Assembly (NCBI GenBank): GCA_026391805.1
Contig: JAPLDJ010000020.1
Location: 140,448-204,447 of the forward strand
DNA length: 64,000 bases
Direction of reading: 5' to 3'
DNA from: Bacteroidota bacterium
GTDB taxonomy: Bacteria; Bacteroidota; Bacteroidia; Bacteroidales; FEN-979
Shown here: positions 1 through 8,945 of the stretch, in pieces
Layout: each line of letters starts with the position of its first letter
Numbering within the stretch: the stretch's first letter is position 1
Notes under the pieces: model-generated
What the model was told of the DNA's origin: nothing
The model's database searches: none
Seen by the model: the letters and a program-made list of their open reading frames with translations, nothing else
Translations under genes and position numbers: made by a program

Positions 1-2834
1 GTCACGAATGCCGATGGAACCATGTAGTCGGGAAGCTTGTTTTTCAGGTACTGGTGCAGCGCAGCAGGATCAAGCGTGATTCCGTCATCCATGATAAGAT
101 AGGCCACCAGCATCTTTTCTCCGGATGCATCGGTTCTGACCACAACTACATTTTCCCTGATCCCCGGATACTGGGTGAGCATGGATTCAATCTCACCAAG
201 CTCGATCCTGAATCCCCTGATCTTTACCTGGAAATCAATCCGGTTAAGAAAAATCACATCTCCTGTTGCCGTATAATGCACGAGGTCTCCCGTGCGGTAG
301 AACATGGCCTCCGGATCCATGCCCAGCGGATCGCGTACAAACCGTTCGGCCGTATGTTCGGGAAGGTTCAGGTAACCTGCCGATACGCCTGCACCTCCGA
401 TATAGAGCTCCCCGGGGATTCCTGCAGGTACCGGAACCTTGTTTGAATTCAGCACATACAAAATGTTATTGTCCAGTGGCTTTCCAAGGGATACATACCC
501 TTCACCTTCCAGGTCTTCGGGATTTACTTTTTTCAGGAGTGAATAGATCGTTGTTTCCGTCGGAGCGTAGCCGTTAAAGACCATTTTGCAGCGGGAAAGC
601 ATTTCACGGGCAAGTTCTTTCGGCAAGCCTTCACCTCCCGAGAGGACCTTCAGGTCGGGTTTCCCCTCCCAGGAGCTCATCATCAGCATTTTAAAGGTCA
701 CCGGGGTGGCAAGGAACAACGTCGCTCCGGAACTCTGAAGTTGTTGTTTAAGAAACTCCACGTTTGAAACCGTAGCCTGCGAAGCCATTACAAGCTTTCC
801 CCCGTTAAACAGCGGCAGGTACATCTCCATTTCGGCCACATCGAATGTGAACGTGGTGGCCGAAAGAAGAACATCCTGTTCCGTTACTTCCATTTTCCGG
901 GAGATGGCCCTTACGATGTTGACGGTTGAATGGTGCTTTACAAGCACCCCTTTTGGTTTGCCCGTGGAGCCTGATGTAAAAAGGATATAAGCAGCTTTCT
1001 GAGGATTTCCGAAGGCGAGGTTTGTTTCGGGTTCGCCGTCAAACAATGACGGCTCATCGATCAGAACAGTTTTCGCCTGGCAGGGCGGAAGGTCATCGGC
1101 AAGGGCTCTTTGTGTTAAAAGGATCACCGGCTTTGCTTCATCAAGGATCAACCCGATGCGTGCTTTCGGAAAGATAGGATCCAGCGGGAGGTAGGTGCTT
1201 CCGGTCTTGGCAATCGCCAGCAACCCGGTTATGAAATCGGCGCTGCGGTCCAGGTAGACGGCAACGAAGGTATCCTCGCAGGCACCCTGTGCGGCAAGGT
1301 AATGGGCGAGGCGGTTGGCGCGCGCGTTGAGTTCAGCATAGGTGAATTGTGAATGATCATCTGCAAGCGCAACGGCATCCGGTGTGCGCACGACCTGTTC
1401 CTCGAAAAGATGATGCGTGCATTTATTGGCCGGATAGGAGAGACCGGTATCATTCCAAGACCCCAGCATCAGTTGCTTTTCCTCTGAAGTCAGCAGTGGA
1501 ATTTCCCGGATATCCTGGTGTTCATTCGCAGTTGCCGATTCAAGGATCGTCCTGAAATGGCCTGCCAGCCTGCTCATGGTTTCTTCACGGAACAGGTCGG
1601 TATTGTATTCGAGAATGCAGTCGAGTTCCGTTTTCTGGTCACTGATGGTCAGTGTCAGATCCACCGTTGAGGACCTGCGCTCGGCATGCACCATCCTGAA
1701 CCTGGCTCCTGACATTTCGAATTCCTTATAGAACCCGGTCAGATAATTGAACAGCACCTGGAAAAGCGGGGTGACGCCCGTATTTCGTTTTACCTTCAGC
1801 TCCTCAACAAGCCGTTCAAAAGCAACCTCCTGGTTCTCGTAGCCTGAGAGAAACTTCTGTTTGACATGATCGACGGCTCCGGAGAATGACAAGGATTCGG
1901 GGAAGGTAAGCCTGACAGGCAGGGTATTGATGAGCACCCCCATGATGGATTCAAACGCCTCATCCCTTCGGTTGGCCACCGGAACGCCAATGACCAGGTC
2001 GTTCTGTGAAGCATAACGCGACAGAAGCACAGAATAGGCGGTCATCAACGGGACGAACATGCTTGTGCCGTGAATTTTACTGATTGCATGAACCTTTTCG
2101 CGCAGTTCCTTGCCGAGGGTAAAATGATATTCCGCTCCACGATACGTCTGCATTTTCGGACGATGCGAATCAGTGGGCAACTGCAGCAATTCGGGTGCGC
2201 CCTGCAACTCGTTTTTCCAGTATTCAAGCTGTTTTTTAAATCCTGAAGAGGTCAGCCACTCCTTTTCCCAGAGCGCATAATCAGTATAATGGACCGTCAG
2301 CTCGTTAAGTCCGTCAGGCTTCTTCTGGACAATGGAGGTATATACGGTCTGAAGTTCCTCCAGGAATATTGCTACAGAAGCGGCATCCGATACCAGGTGG
2401 TGAAAATTGGCCAGGAAATAGTATTCATTTTTGCCGAGAATGATCAGCTCGAAATAAAACAGGGGGCCATCAAGGAAGTTGAATTTCCGGGTTGCATTTT
2501 CAATGGAATTCCTGGCGATGATGGCTTGTTGCACCTCTTCGGGTTCCGCCTCGATGTTCACGATCCTGATGGGGGATGGCAATTCGCGGAGAACTTTCTG
2601 GGTCGGATGTCCGTTTCCGTTCGGGAAAATCGTCCGCAATGCCGGATGCCGGCGAACAAGATGATCAATGCTTTGCTGGAGAACAGGAATATCAAGGTTA
2701 CCGGTGATCCGGAAATCAAGCGGAATATTGTATGATGTGATCTCCGAGTCCAGTTTTTCCATAAACCAGATCCGGGCCTGCGACGAGGATAGCGGATAAA
2801 GGCCATCGCTTTTTTTTGTTCGCGCTGTAATCAT
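1..2834 (-). CDS. Nonribosomal peptide synthetase, condensation + adenylation (partial)
   Basis: This frame stays open from an ATG at 2834 to the window edge, so only about 944 residues are seen. Residues about 10-440 form a condensation domain: it opens with YPLSSSQARIWFMEKL, and the active-site motif reads HHLVSDA near residue 145, with Ala where the family usually has Gly. An adenylation domain follows, with A3 YILFTSGSTGKPKG (about 615), FDVAEME, GYAPTETT (usually GYGPTE), GELYIGG, YRTGDL (about 847), QVKIRGFRIELGEIE and LPDYMVP. By family knowledge it would activate an amino acid as AMP-ester and condense it on a carrier protein; the carrier domain would lie beyond the window. Aligned by eye to GrsA, the pocket residues are roughly D-V-M-L-S-G-G-I-Y, which I cannot match to a substrate. 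Its ATG overlaps the wzy-like stop (ATGA), so it is translationally coupled to the polysaccharide operon. Confidence 0.93.
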   Translation of the reverse strand, partial: MITARTKKSDGLYPLSSSQARIWFMEKLDSEITSYNIPLDFRITGNLDIPVLQQSIDHLVRRHPALRTIFPNGNGHPTQKVLRELPSPIRIVNIEAEPEEVQQAIIARNSIENATRKFNFLDGPLFYFELIILGKNEYYFLANFHHLVSDAASVAIFLEELQTVYTSIVQKKPDGLNELTVHYTDYALWEKEWLTSSGFKKQLEYWKNELQGAPELLQLPTDSHRPKMQTYRGAEYHFTLGKELREKVHAISKIHGTSMFVPLMTAYSVLLSRYASQNDLVIGVPVANRRDEAFESIMGVLINTLPVRLTFPESLSFSGAVDHVKQKFLSGYENQEVAFERLVEELKVKRNTGVTPLFQVLFNYLTGFYKEFEMSGARFRMVHAERRSSTVDLTLTISDQKTELDCILEYNTDLFREETMSRLAGHFRTILESATANEHQDIREIPLLTSEEKQLMLGSWNDTGLSYPANKCTHHLFEEQVVRTPDAVALADDHSQFTYAELNARANRLAHYLAAQGACEDTFVAVYLDRSADFITGLLAIAKTGSTYLPLDPIFPKARIGLILDEAKPVILLTQRALADDLPPCQAKTVLIDEPSLFDGEPETNLAFGNPQKAAYILFTSGSTGKPKGVLVKHHSTVNIVRAISRKMEVTEQDVLLSATTFTFDVAEMEMYLPLFNGGKLVMASQATVSNVEFLKQQLQSSGATLFLATPVTFKMLMMSSWEGKPDLKVLSGGEGLPKELAREMLSRCKMVFNGYAPTETTIYSLLKKVNPEDLEGEGYVSLGKPLDNNILYVLNSNKVPVPAGIPGELYIGGAGVSAGYLNLPEHTAERFVRDPLGMDPEAMFYRTGDLVHYTATGDVIFLNRIDFQVKIRGFRIELGEIESMLTQYPGIRENVVVVRTDASGEKMLVAYLIMDDGITLDPAALHQYLKNKLPDYMVPSAFV

Positions 2835-4330
2835 CTTTTGTTCTTTTTAGATGTTGTTTCTTCGGATACCGGTTCGGGTATATCAAATTGTTTGGCATTC
2901 AGCATCAGCGCCATTGAAAAATAGATCAGGATGCTGGTCGGCATGGTCCCGAGGACCGCATTACCGTAGGAAGCCACAATGACGCCCATCATGCCCGACG
3001 CCAGGGCGGCCATCTTGATCTTTAGTTCCGGATCCCGGATTCTGAACATGATGATCCGGGCTGCTTTGATGATGATGTAGAAAAGGATGAACAGGTGCAG
3101 GATGAGCCCGACGATGCCCTGCTCTGCCCATATCAGCACGTACCAGCTGTCGGTGGCAATGTTCGACAGAAAGCTGTTCGGTGTGTATGCTTTTGCTTTG
3201 ACCCCTGCATGCCCGATACCACCGCCGAAAGGCCGGGAGGCAAGGTAGGTTTTCAGTTTCTTCTGGTTTTCAAACCTTACCTGGAGGGAAGGGTCATTGG
3301 GATCGAAAGAGGAACGCATCCTGCGGATAAACTGGTTATCCTGGCCGATGTAGGTGAATTTGAAAAATGCGATTACCATGATCAGCAGCACGACCCCGGA
3401 TATCATCACATATACATTCTTCCGCAGAACAAAATAGAGGAAGAAGCCGGCAAGGGGAATACTGATCGCCCCGCGGGTCCCTGAGAGGAACATGCCGAGG
3501 AATCCAAGACCAGCCACGGTGAGGAAAAACAGCCTGAGGCGGGTGTTCTTCCCGGCGAATGCAACGATGGTGGCAACAACGGCCGAATAGGCCTGATTTG
3601 CCCCGAATTGCCCGGCATCACTCATAAATGAAAATGCCCGGAGGTTCCCGAAGATAATATGGGTCAGCCCGGCATCCGTTTCCAGCCATTTCTGCTCGAA
3701 CGGATCAGGGCCAAGGGTCACCTGAATGATCCCCTTAAGACTTGCAAGAATGGAGAACACCCCCCAGATGATCAGGAAATTATCCAGCTTTTTCTTGTCA
3801 TTAAAAAACAACAGTACCAGGGGTATGATCATTAACATGTATACCGAGATTCCCCTGACCCCCGCAAACCAGGCTGCACGGCTCTGCACTTCAGGATTGA
3901 AGAATTGCAGCAGGGAATACCCGAACCAGATGAAAGCGAGAAGCGTTACATCCTTTTTTGCCGGCTTCCAGTCCACCTTATCATAAAACCGGTTCAGCAG
4001 CAATGCAATGTAGGTCAGAAGGAGTACACTGTCCAGAACCAGCCCGATCTGGATGCCATCAGGAATGTAACGGCCGCTCCCAAGGAGGACAAACCCCAGG
4101 ACCAGGACGGTATAAAGACCCGTGATCGGGCGGATATAAAGGTTATACAAGAAGATGATCAGAAGGGGGGTAACAAGCAACACAACCCCTGCAACCATCC
4201 CCAGCCGGGAAATCGCCAGGATCCCGCCGGCCGTGATCAGGAACAGGATCACAAGGTACCTGGGCGACGCCAGACGGTCGGAACCGGTGGATGCTTTAAA
4301 TGGATCGGTAGTGTGATGCATGAATCCCAT
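2831..4330 (-). CDS. O-antigen ligase/polymerase (Wzy/WaaL-like) membrane protein
   Basis: A 499-residue, strongly hydrophobic protein with about ten predicted membrane spans. It has a large soluble loop near residues 330-390 (FIRRMRSSFDPNDPSLQVRF ... FGGGIGHAGVK), the layout of the O-antigen ligase/polymerase superfamily. The loop GGGIGH and the nearby Arg-rich stretch resemble the periplasmic active loop of that family. It would polymerise or ligate lipid-linked repeat units at the outer face of the inner membrane. It sits between the flippase (5 bp upstream) and the NRPS (4-bp overlap downstream), consistent with a Wzx/Wzy pathway. Polymerase and ligase cannot be told apart from sequence alone; polymerase fits the operon better. 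Confidence 0.82.
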   Translation of the reverse strand: MGFMHHTTDPFKASTGSDRLASPRYLVILFLITAGGILAISRLGMVAGVVLLVTPLLIIFLYNLYIRPITGLYTVLVLGFVLLGSGRYIPDGIQIGLVLDSVLLLTYIALLLNRFYDKVDWKPAKKDVTLLAFIWFGYSLLQFFNPEVQSRAAWFAGVRGISVYMLMIIPLVLLFFNDKKKLDNFLIIWGVFSILASLKGIIQVTLGPDPFEQKWLETDAGLTHIIFGNLRAFSFMSDAGQFGANQAYSAVVATIVAFAGKNTRLRLFFLTVAGLGFLGMFLSGTRGAISIPLAGFFLYFVLRKNVYVMISGVVLLIMVIAFFKFTYIGQDNQFIRRMRSSFDPNDPSLQVRFENQKKLKTYLASRPFGGGIGHAGVKAKAYTPNSFLSNIATDSWYVLIWAEQGIVGLILHLFILFYIIIKAARIIMFRIRDPELKIKMAALASGMMGVIVASYGNAVLGTMPTSILIYFSMALMLNAKQFDIPEPVSEETTSKKNKR

Positions 4331-4335
4331 TGATC

Positions 4336-5703
4336 TCAGTCAATTAATTGTTGTGCCGGCTTCCGGAATTTGTAAATCATTTGCCGGTAGAACTCTATTC
4401 CGGAACTGAAAATTTTCCTCTGCTTAAGTCCCAGGTCGCGGTTCAGGAAATAAAATCCGATCCAGATCCCTAACGCCGTAAACACGATAGAAGCAATTGC
4501 CACGGCTGCAAGAGATTTAAAGAGGAATACAGCCACCAGGTCTCCGATAACATTGGCAATGACCATGTAAACTACTTTCTGAAAATTACGGCCGGGTTGG
4601 TTTATGCTGTCCAGCCCGATGCCCGTCATCCGTTCGATCGGCAAAAGCAGACCGTAGAGAGCGAAGATCCTTACCAGCAGGGTTGCATTTGCACCCGTTA
4701 CAGGATCAGTGCCGAGGTACTTTACTCCGCCAAGTGTCAGAACCAGGAAATCGGCGAAAAAGAAAATGCCAAGACTCATCACGGCAAATAACAGCGTCAT
4801 CGCCCCTGCGTAGGTGTAAAACAGGCTTTTAACCTCCTGCTTCATTCCAAGCATGCTTGCTTTCGACATCCGAGGAAACGCAGTTGCCACAAAGCTGCGC
4901 AGCGGGATCTGCTGCAGTTCGGTTATTTTCATCGGAATGCTGTACAGGGCAACTGCAGCTGTTCCCAGTGGGCTTAAGCTGATGATCAGCGTATCGGCGC
5001 TGCGCAGCAGATTAGTTCCGATAAGGGTCAGCGTAGTGTACTTGCCAAAATCAAGAATTGTCCTGTTGGTTCTCCGGGTGGCCTTAAACAGGTTTCGTGA
5101 ACCGTCAACCCCAAGTGCCATGCAGACAACTGAAAAAACAAAGGATATAGCGATCTGCGCCAGTACGATCTGTGTCAGGGTAAGGTGTAAAAAAAGGAAA
5201 TTGGCCAGGATCACACTGAAAAAGGCCAACCCGAACAAACCGTTCACGAGCAATATTCTGTCGAACCGCTGGTCAGCCTGCATGATGACCGTTGCAGTGA
5301 AAAAGGGGATATTGACAAAGGAAACAATGGGATACCATGTGAAGAACAGGCCATATCCTGCAGAGGCAATGGCCTGGGGGAACAATAACCGGCAACCGGT
5401 CATGATAATCGCTATTCCCGCTGTTGCGATGATCACCAGGAGAATAAACGAGCCGATAAACCGGGGGCGCTCTTCAGCATCAGCCCCCGACAGGTAACGC
5501 ACAATGGCAGTGTTCACAATCCCGAAACGAAACATGTCAACCAGGGCAGAACCGGCAATATAAAGCACCCACTCCCCGAAAACATCCATGGGAAATCTCC
5601 GGGCAAGCAGGGCAAAACCTGCAAATCCGAAAAACGACATAACCACATTCCCGGCGAGGGAGAGGAAATTTGCTTCTCTTGTCAGTTTGCCAAATGCAGT
5701 CAT
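4336..5703 (-). CDS. Polysaccharide flippase (Wzx/MurJ-like MOP family)
   Basis: A 455-residue protein with 12 or more hydrophobic segments arranged as in the MOP exporter superfamily. The N-terminus reads REANFLSLAGNVVMSFFGFAGFALLARRF, a typical TM1 of oligosaccharide flippases (LARRFxxxxFGEW). It would move undecaprenyl-linked sugar units across the inner membrane. Its start overlaps the end of the chain-length gene by 4 bp and its stop is 5 bp from the wzy-like start, so it belongs to the same transcript. Length is normal for the family. Sugar specificity cannot be inferred. Confidence 0.85.
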   Translation of the reverse strand: MTAFGKLTREANFLSLAGNVVMSFFGFAGFALLARRFPMDVFGEWVLYIAGSALVDMFRFGIVNTAIVRYLSGADAEERPRFIGSFILLVIIATAGIAIIMTGCRLLFPQAIASAGYGLFFTWYPIVSFVNIPFFTATVIMQADQRFDRILLVNGLFGLAFFSVILANFLFLHLTLTQIVLAQIAISFVFSVVCMALGVDGSRNLFKATRRTNRTILDFGKYTTLTLIGTNLLRSADTLIISLSPLGTAAVALYSIPMKITELQQIPLRSFVATAFPRMSKASMLGMKQEVKSLFYTYAGAMTLLFAVMSLGIFFFADFLVLTLGGVKYLGTDPVTGANATLLVRIFALYGLLLPIERMTGIGLDSINQPGRNFQKVVYMVIANVIGDLVAVFLFKSLAAVAIASIVFTALGIWIGFYFLNRDLGLKQRKIFSSGIEFYRQMIYKFRKPAQQLID

Positions 5704-8162
5704 ACCTTTTCAGTTTTCCTCATTTTCCTGCGGATCTTTTTCTCTTTCTTTGGCAGTTCGCCGATAAAGGATTTTACAACCTGGCGCTCAACGCCGTTCA
5801 GGATGAAAAGAGGATCATGCGGCGAAAGTTTCATGAATGTGTTCAGAACACCCTGGTCGGCTTCCGACCACGAACGGTTGGCCCGGCATACCATGATCGC
5901 AACATCCGATGAGGCAACCAATTCTGCCGGATAGGAATGATAGAGCAGGGGTGGGAGTTCAATCAGGACATAATCAGGAGCGAGGCTCTCTTTAAAAGGA
6001 TTCCCGTTCAACAGGTCCAGGTAACTGTTTACTGAATAATAACTTTGATCCACCCTGTAGATAAGGTGTTCTTCCGAGGTTTCGCCCGCATCCCGAATGC
6101 CGAGGCTGAGGCCGTCCTGATCGGGGTCTGAAGAAAGATCTTCTTCCACGAGCGCAATGGCCATGTCGTCGGGATTTGCATCCAGCTGGTCCTGCTGCTT
6201 GTGTTTTGACCGTACCGCTTTCTGATCCAGACGCCGGATCTCTGATTCCAGCAGGGAGTCACCGGAGAAGTTGAACGCCAGCACTTTCTTTCCCTGTTGT
6301 TTCAGTTTGTAAGTAACGTTATCCATTAACACGGTCTTTCCTTCATTGCTCAGCGTGCTGAAAAGCAGGATTGTCCGCGGACCTGAATGAATGGGCTTCC
6401 CTGAAGGGTGCAGTTCAACCTGCTGGATGATCATTTCCACCAGCCGGCTGGTCACCAGGCGCATCAGTCCGCCCCGGTTCTTCCCGCTTATTCTAGGGAA
6501 AACACCCGCAGGATTCAGGTTCAGTATTTTGGAGGCTTTCTGCGGGTTACGCAATGTTTCATCAAAATACTCCATGATCAGAATGGCCGAAATAACCAGG
6601 ATCAATCCGAACAATATTGCCGCAGCAATCAGCATCAGCCGTTTTGATTTATTCGGTTGTTTGGGAAAATAGGGCGAATCTACCGCTTTGATATTGGACG
6701 AAAGGGCGACATCCTGCACCTTTAGCTTCGCCAGGTTGAGCCCCCTCAGCGTTTCCATGTATTCCTGCTCGGCAATGGTGATCTCCCGTTCGATCCGCTT
6801 CAGGTCAACCCCGGCGGGCTCGTAAGATTTGTATTCCTGCTGCGATTCCCGCATACGGTTTTGAAGCATGGCAATGGAAGCCTTTGTTTCCTGCAGCTCT
6901 TTTACATTGGTAAGATAGGTCTCAAGCAATGTTCCGCCTGTCATTCCCTGCACCGAAGAGCTGTTATTGTAGAGTTCGGAAATGGCATCACCAATCTCTT
7001 CGTTGAGTTTTTTAGCCTGGTCCTTGAGGCTTTCAAGATCCTGGTTTCCGGTTGTGCCACCAGTCCCCATGCTTTTGGCAGTCGCAATCCGGGCATTGAT
7101 ATCGGCCAGCTGGTTGCGTTTCTCGATGAGATTGGTGCTGGTCAGCTGGGATTTCTGCTGGCTGTTCATCTTCTCCTGTAATTGGCCTACGGTGGATTCG
7201 AGTCCGATCAGCTTGATTCGTTTGTTCTGGAGTTCTCCCGCCAGGCTTGCACTCATGCCCGCTGCCGACCTGCTCTGATCAGCATAATTGATGATGTTGT
7301 GTTCCTGGTTGAACTGCTGAAGATGTGCTTCTGCCTGGGCAAGGCGTTCGTAGGTCTGGCGGGTTTTGAATTCAAAATACTTGACCACGGCATCAGTCCG
7401 TGTCTCCTTGGTCGCCCTGTAATTTTTCATGCAGGACTCTGTAAGCAGGGCAAGGGTTTGCTGGCAGATCCCCGGATCATCGGATGTGTAACGTAATTCG
7501 ATGAGATCGCTGGCCCCGATGCGGTGAACATCCACAGCGGAGATAGCCGAAATGGAATAATGCGGATCACTGCCGCTAATGAGCCGGTAAATGAAATTCG
7601 TGTCGTTCTTTGCAAGGTAATTTTTGAGGTTGATGACGGTCTGTTCATAAGCCTTGCTGTTAAGATAGGGCGGCTGCAGGTTCAGGGAGTTAATGTCGTT
7701 GAACTGGTTGAACGAAAAAACGGTATCTGCCCAGGCAGAATCGGCCCTGAAGGCAGCAGCAGACGGTCCATCAGATTTCGGGATGGTTCTGACCGCCAGC
7801 CGGCGGACCTCTGCCGGGAGGCTGAGGTTTAATTTCATTAACGACTTCTCCGAGATGTACCTTGGATCTGCGCGCTTCATCATAAGGTGCTGGGCAAGCA
7901 AACGGATCGACACTTCCTGGGAAGTTTCCCGCGACTGGATGATGTTGATCAGGTTATCGAACGCTGCGTTGGAGGTAAACAGGTTGAACGACTGGTCAAT
8001 CTGGACGTTCGTACCGGAAGTCATTCCGGTATACAGCGTTGTTTTCGACTGGTAAACATTCGTTGTCAGAAAGGCGACAGCTGTTCCAAGCAAAGCAGGG
8101 ATCAATATAAGAAGGATGATGTGCTTCTTTACAAGCCGGATGATGTCATGTGGTTTTATCAT
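5700..8162 (-). CDS. Wzz/Wzc-like polysaccharide co-polymerase with degenerate kinase domain
   Basis: An 820-residue protein. A Wzz-type N-terminus has TM1 around residues 13-32. A long periplasmic segment with coiled-coil stretches follows (about 270-470), then TM2 near 500-525 and a cytoplasmic P-loop domain. The Walker A-like segment is STLSNEGKT (about 600). The second Walker motif reads KVLAFNFSGDS without the usual Asp, and the Walker B position reads DYVLIELPP with Glu where Asp is common. There is no Tyr-rich tail; the end is Lys/Arg-rich (KKEKKIRRKMRK). Chain-length control and export-channel assembly are likely, but tyrosine-kinase activity is doubtful. It overlaps its neighbours by 4 bp on both sides. 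Confidence 0.87.
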   Translation of the reverse strand: MIKPHDIIRLVKKHIILLILIPALLGTAVAFLTTNVYQSKTTLYTGMTSGTNVQIDQSFNLFTSNAAFDNLINIIQSRETSQEVSIRLLAQHLMMKRADPRYISEKSLMKLNLSLPAEVRRLAVRTIPKSDGPSAAAFRADSAWADTVFSFNQFNDINSLNLQPPYLNSKAYEQTVINLKNYLAKNDTNFIYRLISGSDPHYSISAISAVDVHRIGASDLIELRYTSDDPGICQQTLALLTESCMKNYRATKETRTDAVVKYFEFKTRQTYERLAQAEAHLQQFNQEHNIINYADQSRSAAGMSASLAGELQNKRIKLIGLESTVGQLQEKMNSQQKSQLTSTNLIEKRNQLADINARIATAKSMGTGGTTGNQDLESLKDQAKKLNEEIGDAISELYNNSSSVQGMTGGTLLETYLTNVKELQETKASIAMLQNRMRESQQEYKSYEPAGVDLKRIEREITIAEQEYMETLRGLNLAKLKVQDVALSSNIKAVDSPYFPKQPNKSKRLMLIAAAILFGLILVISAILIMEYFDETLRNPQKASKILNLNPAGVFPRISGKNRGGLMRLVTSRLVEMIIQQVELHPSGKPIHSGPRTILLFSTLSNEGKTVLMDNVTYKLKQQGKKVLAFNFSGDSLLESEIRRLDQKAVRSKHKQQDQLDANPDDMAIALVEEDLSSDPDQDGLSLGIRDAGETSEEHLIYRVDQSYYSVNSYLDLLNGNPFKESLAPDYVLIELPPLLYHSYPAELVASSDVAIMVCRANRSWSEADQGVLNTFMKLSPHDPLFILNGVERQVVKSFIGELPKKEKKIRRKMRKTEKV

Positions 8163-8932
8163 TGTTTATGGATTTCATTGTAAATGTTGAATTTCATGCC
8201 GGTCAGCTCTTCCAGCATCATATAGGAAGTGAGAAACTCCGTTTTTGCCATTTCAAAGTCGGATTCAGTTCGGGTCGCGATCTCCGTTACCTGTGAATAG
8301 TTGTCAATGGAAACAGTGCCGTTCAGGAATCCCTTCTCCGCCATCTGCATGTTGATCCTCGATGTTTCGAGGTATCGTGATTTGATTTGCAGAAGACGTT
8401 GCTTCAGGATAAGGTCGTTGTATAAATGGATCACCTGGTCCCGGATTTTCCGGTTTTCCGTCTCAACCAGCGTTTTCGCCTGTTCTATCACCTCATGTCC
8501 CATCTTGACCTGGTTGCTGCGGTTAAAAATCTGATCAAAGGGGATGCGGAGATAAGCTCCGACACCATATTGAGACAAACTCGAATTTAAAGTATACGTC
8601 GGGGGCGTATTTCCGCCTGCAGTGGAATTATAGAGATAATCAAAGGTGCCATATCCGTAGTTGGCCTGTACTCCGAAATTGTTGGTCCATTGGGACTTTA
8701 TGGTATGCAGGTTCCTCTTGTCAATGCTTACCTGCAGGTTGCCGAATTGCATTTCAGGACTATTGGCCACCGCCGAATCGATCAGTTTGGATAAACCCGG
8801 AAGCTTTTCACTTATGTCGTCTTTGAACATGTCAAAAGAAGAACTGGATTGTGCTCTTCCCATGGAGACAAATGCTCCGGGAAACAGCAGTGCAATAAAA
8901 AAGGTCAAAGCGTATTTTTTCATTTTTATCAT
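8159..8932 (-). CDS. Half-size TolC-like outer membrane export protein
   Basis: A 257-residue protein with a signal peptide (MKKYALTFFIALLFPGAFVSMGRAQ) followed by an OEP-like sequence. It has an early LIDSAVANSPEM segment, a beta-strand pair (VQANYGYGTFDYL; GVGAYLRIPFDQIF) and long amphipathic helices up to the C-terminus. This is about one TolC repeat rather than the usual two (about 450 residues), with no sign of frameshift or of a second half in the operon. By position between the sugar transferase and the Wzc-like gene it likely provides, or helps form, the outer membrane exit for the polysaccharide. It could assemble as a hexamer instead of a trimer; that is inference. Confidence 0.78.
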   Translation of the reverse strand: MIKMKKYALTFFIALLFPGAFVSMGRAQSSSSFDMFKDDISEKLPGLSKLIDSAVANSPEMQFGNLQVSIDKRNLHTIKSQWTNNFGVQANYGYGTFDYLYNSTAGGNTPPTYTLNSSLSQYGVGAYLRIPFDQIFNRSNQVKMGHEVIEQAKTLVETENRKIRDQVIHLYNDLILKQRLLQIKSRYLETSRINMQMAEKGFLNGTVSIDNYSQVTEIATRTESDFEMAKTEFLTSYMMLEELTGMKFNIYNEIHKQ

Positions 8933-8945
8933 TAGATGATGATTG

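Noticed and set aside
54..577. Plus-strand frames at the window start (130 and 103 residues) and 2289-2735
   Set aside because: They are shadows of the NRPS gene on the minus strand, whose adenylation and condensation motifs are unmistakable.
5700..8162. Active tyrosine autokinase (Wzc/BY-kinase)
   Set aside because: The P-loop is present but the Walker A' and B acidic residues and the Tyr-rich tail are missing, so activity is not claimed.
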